Positions 59,781 to 64,000 of a DNA stretch of 64,000 nt are shown here, piece after piece (the stretch's first letter is position 1; every line of letters begins with the position of its first letter). The notes below the pieces were generated by a model that saw only the letters and a list, made by a program, of their open reading frames with translations, had not been told where the DNA came from and did no database searches. A program made the position numbers and the translations under genes. The stretch comes from DAOQAU01 sp964640325. Lineage in GTDB: Bacteria > Cyanobacteriota > Vampirovibrionia > Gastranaerophilales > Gastranaerophilaceae. The DNA lies in the NCBI GenBank assembly GCA_964640325.1, contig CAZXID010000002.1, positions 1 to 64,000 on the forward strand, in the 5' to 3' direction.

Positions 59781-60305
59781 ATGAACGAAATAATACCGAT
59801 TCAAAATTTAATTTATGAAATTAGAGGTCAAAAAGTTATGCTGGATAGTGATTTGGCAAAGCTTTACGGAGTTGAAACAAAGGTATTAAATCAGGCGGTT
59901 AAACGTAACATCGAACGCTTTCCTGAAGATTTTATGTTTCAATTATCAAAAGAAGAATGGAATGCTGTGAGTTTGAGGTCACAAATTGTGACCTCACCTA
60001 AAGGCGGTGGGCGTCAATATTTGCCTTATGCTTTTACAGAACAGGGTATTTCCATGCTTTCTTCTGTTTTAAATTCTAAGCAAGCGATTGCAATCAATAT
60101 CCAAATAATGCGTGTATTTGTTCAAATAAAACAATTTGCGCTGACAAATAAGGAACTGACCGAACGCCTAAATGAAATGGAACACAAATTTATTCAATAC
60201 GCCCGTGATATGAATATCAATATCGAAGACATTTACAAACAATTAAACTACCTGACCGACATCACAAAACCTGCAAAAATCGGGTTTAAAACGGAGAAAT
60301 TATAA
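59781..60305 (+). CDS. ORF6N domain protein (phage-type DNA-binding)
   Basis: A 174-residue protein with the ORF6N/KilA-N-type N-terminal domain: IYEIRGQKVMLDSDLAKLYGVETKVLNQAVKRNIERFPEDFMFQL (cited in part: VMLDSDLAKLYGVETK, NIERFPEDFMFQL), then LRSQIVTS and GGRQYLPYAFTEQGISMLSSVL. The C terminus is a coiled coil. Such genes are common in phages and genomic islands; no other phage gene is near. A perfect 23-base palindrome (59974-59996) encodes LRSQIVTS. Confidence 0.9.
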   Translation: MNEIIPIQNLIYEIRGQKVMLDSDLAKLYGVETKVLNQAVKRNIERFPEDFMFQLSKEEWNAVSLRSQIVTSPKGGGRQYLPYAFTEQGISMLSSVLNSKQAIAINIQIMRVFVQIKQFALTNKELTERLNEMEHKFIQYARDMNINIEDIYKQLNYLTDITKPAKIGFKTEKL

Positions 60306-60307
60306 TA

Positions 60308-61069
60308 ATGGTTGACTTTATCTCTATAAATTCTATACCTCAGCAAGCAGATTTTAGTAGTTTAATTACCCTAGTATCAGGCCTGTTGGGTGCAGCAATA
60401 GGTGGATTTGCAACATATAAAGCTGTTGATAAATCTCATATAAATAATACTGTATTAGAAAAAGAAAAAGAAGAAAAAAATGAAAAAAATTTAATATTAG
60501 CAATCAATGAAGAATTAAAAGTTTTAAAAGAGGCTTATGAACAAGAATTAGATACAGTGTTATTAAATCTTAAAGAAGATCAATATTTAACGTCTTATTA
60601 CACTGCTACACAAGATTTTATGACAATTTACCATGGAAATGCCAATAAAATAGGCTATATAAAAAATAAAAATTTAAGAAATAAAATAATAAAAACTTAT
60701 ATTTTTATAAAAAGGTATTTAGAAGAGAGTTTAATTTATAAAAAATATTTAGACAATTTTTATCAAAATAGGCAGAGTTTTCTTGCAACAGTTTATCCTA
60801 ATCTTGTTAATGGAATATTTACAAATATCAAGACCGCACCTGAAATTGCTATAATTGTTGAATCAATCGGTAAAAATGATTGGTCATGGTTAAAGTCTCA
60901 ATATATAAATCAGGAACAAGTTATAAATTTCATAAAAAGTGATGAGCAAAGCTTTTTACAATTAATACATTTATCTAAAAAAATAAAACAACTATATATT
61001 CAGCTAAAAGCTGAAATTAACTCTATTATTATGATAATTGAAAGTATTTATCCTGAGGATAATTTGTAA
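60308..61069 (+). CDS. Membrane-anchored coiled-coil protein, unknown function
   Basis: A 253-residue protein. One hydrophobic helix at residues 17-39 (LITLVSGLLGAAIGGFATYK) is followed by a long, Lys/Glu-rich helical region (residues 50-80). The rest is helical with many Tyr, Asn, Ile. Codon use is more AT-rich than in the surrounding genes, which fits recent gain. The gene lies two bases after the ORF6N gene. A defence or phage link is possible but nothing diagnostic is seen. Confidence 0.6.
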   Translation: MVDFISINSIPQQADFSSLITLVSGLLGAAIGGFATYKAVDKSHINNTVLEKEKEEKNEKNLILAINEELKVLKEAYEQELDTVLLNLKEDQYLTSYYTATQDFMTIYHGNANKIGYIKNKNLRNKIIKTYIFIKRYLEESLIYKKYLDNFYQNRQSFLATVYPNLVNGIFTNIKTAPEIAIIVESIGKNDWSWLKSQYINQEQVINFIKSDEQSFLQLIHLSKKIKQLYIQLKAEINSIIMIIESIYPEDNL

Positions 61070-61131
61070 TCGCTTTACAGCTATGATAAATGTAAATATT
61101 TGTCTGAAAAATTTATATAATAATTCTTTTA

Positions 61132-61356
61132 TCAATTCAAAATTCCTTTGAGTCCGAGGACGTCTTCGTAGCGGGCACCTGATTCAAGAAGTTCTTCGGC
61201 GGAAAACCCGAAAAGTGAAATGAGGTTTTTTGCTTCTTCGTCAACTCGTTTTTTGTTGCAGGCTTTAACTACCTCGCCCAATGCATCTTCTCTGGTGAGT
61301 TTGGTAATTTGATTATTTCTTCCTTGATGTAAAATTCGTTTCTTGGATTTACCCAT
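61132..61356 (-). CDS. Small conserved-looking protein, unknown function
   Basis: A 74-residue basic protein (MGKSKKRILHQGR...). Residues 22-70 are helical (REDALGEVVKACNKKRVDEEAKNLISLFG, SAEELLESGARYEDVLGLKGIL, quoted in part). AAGG lies seven bases before the ATG. No family recognised. Confidence 0.5.
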   Translation of the reverse strand: MGKSKKRILHQGRNNQITKLTREDALGEVVKACNKKRVDEEAKNLISLFGFSAEELLESGARYEDVLGLKGILN

Positions 61357-61380
61357 TGTTTTACCTTATATTATTAAATT

Positions 61381-61513
61381 TGTCATCCCGAACTTGTCTT
61401 CTCCTCTTGTTTCCGAACAAGGTGAGGATTACAAGGGAGAGTATCGGTAACGATGTATCGGGATCTATCCGACATTCTAGGCTGGTAAGATGCTGAAATA
61501 AATTCAGCATGAC
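61381..61513. repeat. Long composite type A repeat
   Basis: TGTCATCCCGAACTTG... to ...AATTCAGCATGACA with an internal module shared (inverted) with the copy inside the Fe-S gene at 23731. Confidence 0.8.
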
Positions 61514-61523
61514 AGATTGGATG

Positions 61524-62393
61524 TTATTCTTGTAGTGATAAAAGTGCTGCTCCAATCATTCCCGAATGATTGCCCGCTTTTGCCTTGTAAACCTTCACCG
61601 GTGCTGTTACAATCTGCGCGTTTGTTTCATTTTCCAGATAATCAGTATCCACAAACTCAGCCAAAGAGCCTGACAAAACAAAACAATCCGGATCAAAAAG
61701 GTTAGAAAGCCCGACTAAACCTGCTAAAATATGATTTTGCCAGGTATCAAAAACTTCTTTCATTTTCTTGTCGCTCTTTTTAACCCCTTCGATTACATCA
61801 TAAGTGGTTACGTTCTTGTCGTTAAGGATTTCTTCTGCAGTAATTCTAAGTCCTGTGCCTGATGCGTATGCCTCAAAGCAATCCCATGCGCCGCAGGTGC
61901 ACCTGCGGCGCATATCTGTAAACATTTTAAAATGCATTTCACCTGCACCGCCTGATTTTCCTTTGTACAACTTGTTATCTAAAATTATGCCGCCGCCCAC
62001 TCCTGTTCCAAGTGTAAGCATCACAGAATAAGGACAATTTTTTGATGCGCCCAATTCATGCTCTGCCCAGGCTGCAGCGTTTGCATCATTTTCAATAAAG
62101 ACTTTTTTTGTCGAAAATGATTGAAAATCAATTTGATTGTAACCTTTTGGTAAATTTGCGGTTGAACTTATGACTTTATTATTTTGATTGTTTACAGCAC
62201 CCGCCGTTGCTATTGCAATTACATCAACATGATTTTCGTGAGTTTTTATTATACTTTCAAGCAGATTTTTAAGCTCCTGAATATCTTTTGGCGTGCAAAT
62301 TTTATTAACTTCGCCCAAAATTTCACCTTGTTCATTTACAAGGGTGTGATAAATTTTTGTTCCGCCGATATCTATTGCAAGTGCTTTTTTCAT
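61524..62393 (-). CDS. ROK family sugar kinase
   Basis: A 289-residue kinase. It shows the ATP-phosphate loop AIDIGGTKIYHTLV, catalytic ENDANAAAWAE (Asp), the glycine-rich LGTGVGGGIILD, GEMHF and the zinc motif CTCGAWDCFE (the family usually has Gly where this has Asp). Together with nanE just upstream it may be an N-acetylmannosamine or glucose kinase; which sugar is not shown by sequence. AGAGGG precedes the ATG. Confidence 0.88.
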   Translation of the reverse strand: MKKALAIDIGGTKIYHTLVNEQGEILGEVNKICTPKDIQELKNLLESIIKTHENHVDVIAIATAGAVNNQNNKVISSTANLPKGYNQIDFQSFSTKKVFIENDANAAAWAEHELGASKNCPYSVMLTLGTGVGGGIILDNKLYKGKSGGAGEMHFKMFTDMRRRCTCGAWDCFEAYASGTGLRITAEEILNDKNVTTYDVIEGVKKSDKKMKEVFDTWQNHILAGLVGLSNLFDPDCFVLSGSLAEFVDTDYLENETNAQIVTAPVKVYKAKAGNHSGMIGAALLSLQE

Positions 62394-62415
62394 AATAATT
62401 ATTTCCCTCTATCCT

Positions 62416-62581
62416 TGTCATCCTGAACTTGTTTGACTTCTTTTTCCGAAATCTTTAATTTCGTGGAAAATGTCCTTACGGCATATTTGAATTGTCTCCT
62501 CTTTAGTTTTTGTTGTCAATAGTATCAGGATCTTTCCAGTTGCCAAAGCCGGATAGATGCTGAAATAAATTCAGCATGACA
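62416..62581. repeat. Type A repeat interrupted by about 90 bp
   Basis: The left end (TGTCATCCTGAACTTGTTT) stops at about 62434 and the repeat resumes with TCAGGATC at about 62525. The extra segment is unlike the repeat; on the minus strand it reads as an open frame (62519-62418, TTG start, 33 residues). Confidence 0.7.
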
Positions 62582-62582
62582 T

Positions 62583-63257
62583 TTATGTTTGTTCTATAAA
62601 TCTTTTTGTAATCAGCTGCGGTCTTGTTATGGCTGAGCCTATCACAACACACCATGCACCCAATTCAAATGCTTTTTGAACTTGTTTAGGCTCCCAAATT
62701 CTACCTTCTAAGACAACGGGCACCTTTATTTTTTTTGTCAGCTTTGCAAGCAGTTCAAAATCCGGCCCATCTGATTTTGTAAGCGAATAACTCGTATATC
62801 CCGACAATGTAGTCGAAACCATATCCGCACCAAGCCGGGCACATGCCAGCCCCTCTTCAAAAGTTGAAATATCTGCCATTGCGAGCTTTCCGTTAGAATG
62901 AATTTTTTTAATTATATCCTCGACTGAGCACTCTCTTTTTCTAAAAGTTCCGTCAAATGCGATTATATCAGCTCCCGCGTTGATTAATTTTTCAACATCA
63001 TCAAGTGTCGGGGTTATATATACAGTATCAAGCCAATTTTCCGGCATTTTTTTTGGTTTTGTAAGCCCGATTACAGACACGCCAAAAATTTTGGCGTTTT
63101 TAGCATCACGGACTCCTGCAACTCGAAGCGCTACCGCACCTCCCTGCACTACCGATTTCATCATCGCAAGCATGCACTCCTCTTTGTAAAGAGGTTCATC
63201 AGGCATCGCCTGCACGGAAACGACAATTTTGTTTTTTAATTGAGCTAAAACTTCCAT
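62583..63257 (-). CDS. nanE: N-acetylmannosamine-6-phosphate 2-epimerase
   Basis: Converts ManNAc-6-phosphate to GlcNAc-6-phosphate, the substrate of NagA. TIM-barrel of 224 residues with family blocks VVSVQAMPDEPLY, GAVALRVAGVRDAKN, IAFDGTFRKR, MADISTFEEGLACARLGAD and VVLEGRIWEP (cited separately). ATG 63257 is preferred over 63275, since a TATAAT ends seven bases before it, a leaderless start. Confidence 0.93.
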   Translation of the reverse strand: MEVLAQLKNKIVVSVQAMPDEPLYKEECMLAMMKSVVQGGAVALRVAGVRDAKNAKIFGVSVIGLTKPKKMPENWLDTVYITPTLDDVEKLINAGADIIAFDGTFRKRECSVEDIIKKIHSNGKLAMADISTFEEGLACARLGADMVSTTLSGYTSYSLTKSDGPDFELLAKLTKKIKVPVVLEGRIWEPKQVQKAFELGAWCVVIGSAITRPQLITKRFIEQT

Positions 63258-63264
63258 GAGTTTA

Positions 63265-63296
63265 ATTATAACCAAAAAATTTTTTTAAGGTATAAT
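63265..63296. promoter_or_regulatory. Back-to-back leaderless promoters of nanE and the M16 peptidase gene
   Basis: nanE: TATAAT at 63270-63265 (minus strand), seven bases before ATG 63257. Peptidase: TATAAT 63291-63296, six bases before ATG 63303. Only 45 bases separate the start codons, so each -35 region overlaps the other's -10 box. Confidence 0.6.
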
Positions 63297-63302
63297 CAAA
63301 AT

Positions 63303-64000
63303 ATGAATATGAAAAAAACCTTGGTTAAATATCCGTTTTTGACTAAAGAAGTCGAAATTTATGAGCTTGAAAACAACCACAAAATAGTATTAGCGCATAA
63401 AGAAGGTGGGCTTGTTAATGTAAGCTCTTGGATAAAAACAGGCTCAATAAACGAAAATGACCAAAATAACGGTATTTCGCACTTTTTGGAACATTTGATG
63501 TTTAAAGGCACAAACAAATATAAAGCCGGGGAATTCGACAAAATTTTAGAAGCAAAAGGCGGCATTGTAAACGCCGCAACCTGGAAAGATTACACTTTTT
63601 ACTATGTAACCCTTCCCAAAGGAGAGCGCAACAAAGATTTATATAAAGCAATAGAACTTCATGCAGATATGATTTTAGACCCTATTTTGCCTGAAAAAGA
63701 GATTGGACCTGTCTTTGATGTTAATGATACAAACGTAAATGAAAAAAGAGAACGCCATGTCGTTATAGAAGAAATTCGTATGCGTCAAGACCAACCATGG
63801 ACAAAGGTTTACAACGCATGTAATAAAGCCATGTACACTTCTCACCCTTACAAAAGAGATGTTATAGGCACTCCTGAAATAATTTCTCAGGTTACAAGAA
63901 AAGATATAATGGATTATTACAAAACTTTTTATTCACCGCAAAATGTTACTACCATTATCGTTGGCGACTTTGACAGCAGGGAAGTTTTAGACAAAGTCAA
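63303..64000 (+). CDS. M16 family zinc metallopeptidase (partial, runs off the window)
   Basis: At least 232 residues; the 3' end is outside the window. The inverted zinc motif HFLEH is present in NGISHFLEHLMFKGT, followed by the glycine motif KGGIVNAATWKDYTFYYV, and VVIEEIRMRQDQP supplies the third ligand Glu. This is the catalytic half of an insulinase/processing-protease type enzyme (PqqL/YmxG-like). Leaderless start at ATG 63303. Confidence 0.92.
   Translation, partial: MNMKKTLVKYPFLTKEVEIYELENNHKIVLAHKEGGLVNVSSWIKTGSINENDQNNGISHFLEHLMFKGTNKYKAGEFDKILEAKGGIVNAATWKDYTFYYVTLPKGERNKDLYKAIELHADMILDPILPEKEIGPVFDVNDTNVNEKRERHVVIEEIRMRQDQPWTKVYNACNKAMYTSHPYKRDVIGTPEIISQVTRKDIMDYYKTFYSPQNVTTIIVGDFDSREVLDKV

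Noticed and set aside
59449..61069. Prophage or defence island
   Set aside because: An ORF6N gene, an orphan antitoxin and an AT-rich membrane protein are suggestive, but no integrase, structural phage gene, nuclease or attachment site is seen.

Overview
The window is an AT-rich bacterial chromosome segment of 64 kb with one run of 100 N at 31780-31879. The best fit is a gut lineage of non-photosynthetic Cyanobacteria (Vampirovibrionia/Melainabacteria, probably Gastranaerophilales). Support comes from a plant/cyanobacterial-type glutamate-cysteine ligase, type IV pilin-like proteins of one characteristic design, a flagellar motor operon without neighbouring chemotaxis genes, and many lineage-specific proteins with a short SF(K/G)G-like motif near the N terminus. 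This placement is inference, because there is no 16S rRNA gene here.

Layout. 1-5.3 kb: pilin-like protein, flippase-like membrane protein, two small lineage-specific proteins, a repeat-rich spacer, then folP. 5.3-14 kb: four members of one undescribed membrane-protein family (two full length, two that look like separate halves) around a radical SAM protein, an AI-2E-type transporter and an 82-residue MshEN-like protein. 14-31 kb: metK, ftsI-like PBP, murE, nagA, ilvD, an iron-sulfur protein, murA, mfd and a PrsA/SurA-like foldase, ending in RNase P RNA. 31.2-32.2 kb: a 109-bp tandem array built from pieces of tRNA-Gly and containing the assembly gap, followed by the intact tRNA-Gly(TCC). 32-37 kb: a short MscS protein, rlmH, and the motA-motB-fliL-fliM-fliN operon. 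37.1-37.4 kb: a structured RNA, probably 6S RNA. 37-46 kb: a GAF/GGDEF/degenerate HD-GYP protein, a family 9 glycosyltransferase, a TPR protein, rpsO and purB. 45-49 kb: lineage-specific small proteins, a LuxR-type HTH protein and two Flp-type pilins. 49-52 kb: a polar amino-acid ABC transporter. 52-56 kb: a pilin, a DUF374 acyltransferase, a nitrilase-family enzyme and a PBP4-type peptidase. 56-64 kb: an RsmA-IspE fusion, gshA, an orphan antitoxin with a toxin stub, an ORF6N protein, a ROK kinase, nanE and the start of an M16 peptidase.

Three themes cut across the genes. First, at least seven genes have a -10 box ending 6 or 7 bases before the ATG and no visible Shine-Dalgarno sequence, which predicts leaderless mRNAs. 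RNase P RNA begins at the same distance from its own -10 box. Second, dispersed palindromic repeats (a CTGAACTTGTTTCAG type and a GGCTGAATAGCTGAA type) lie between genes and also in frame inside rsmA-ispE, mfd and an iron-sulfur protein gene. Third, lineage-specific proteins sharing the N-terminal motif sit among housekeeping genes, including two placed between ftsI and murE.

The genes cover envelope synthesis (ftsI, murE, murA, PBP4), amino-sugar use (nagA, nanE, ROK kinase), folate and isoprenoid synthesis, DNA repair coupled to transcription, and motility.
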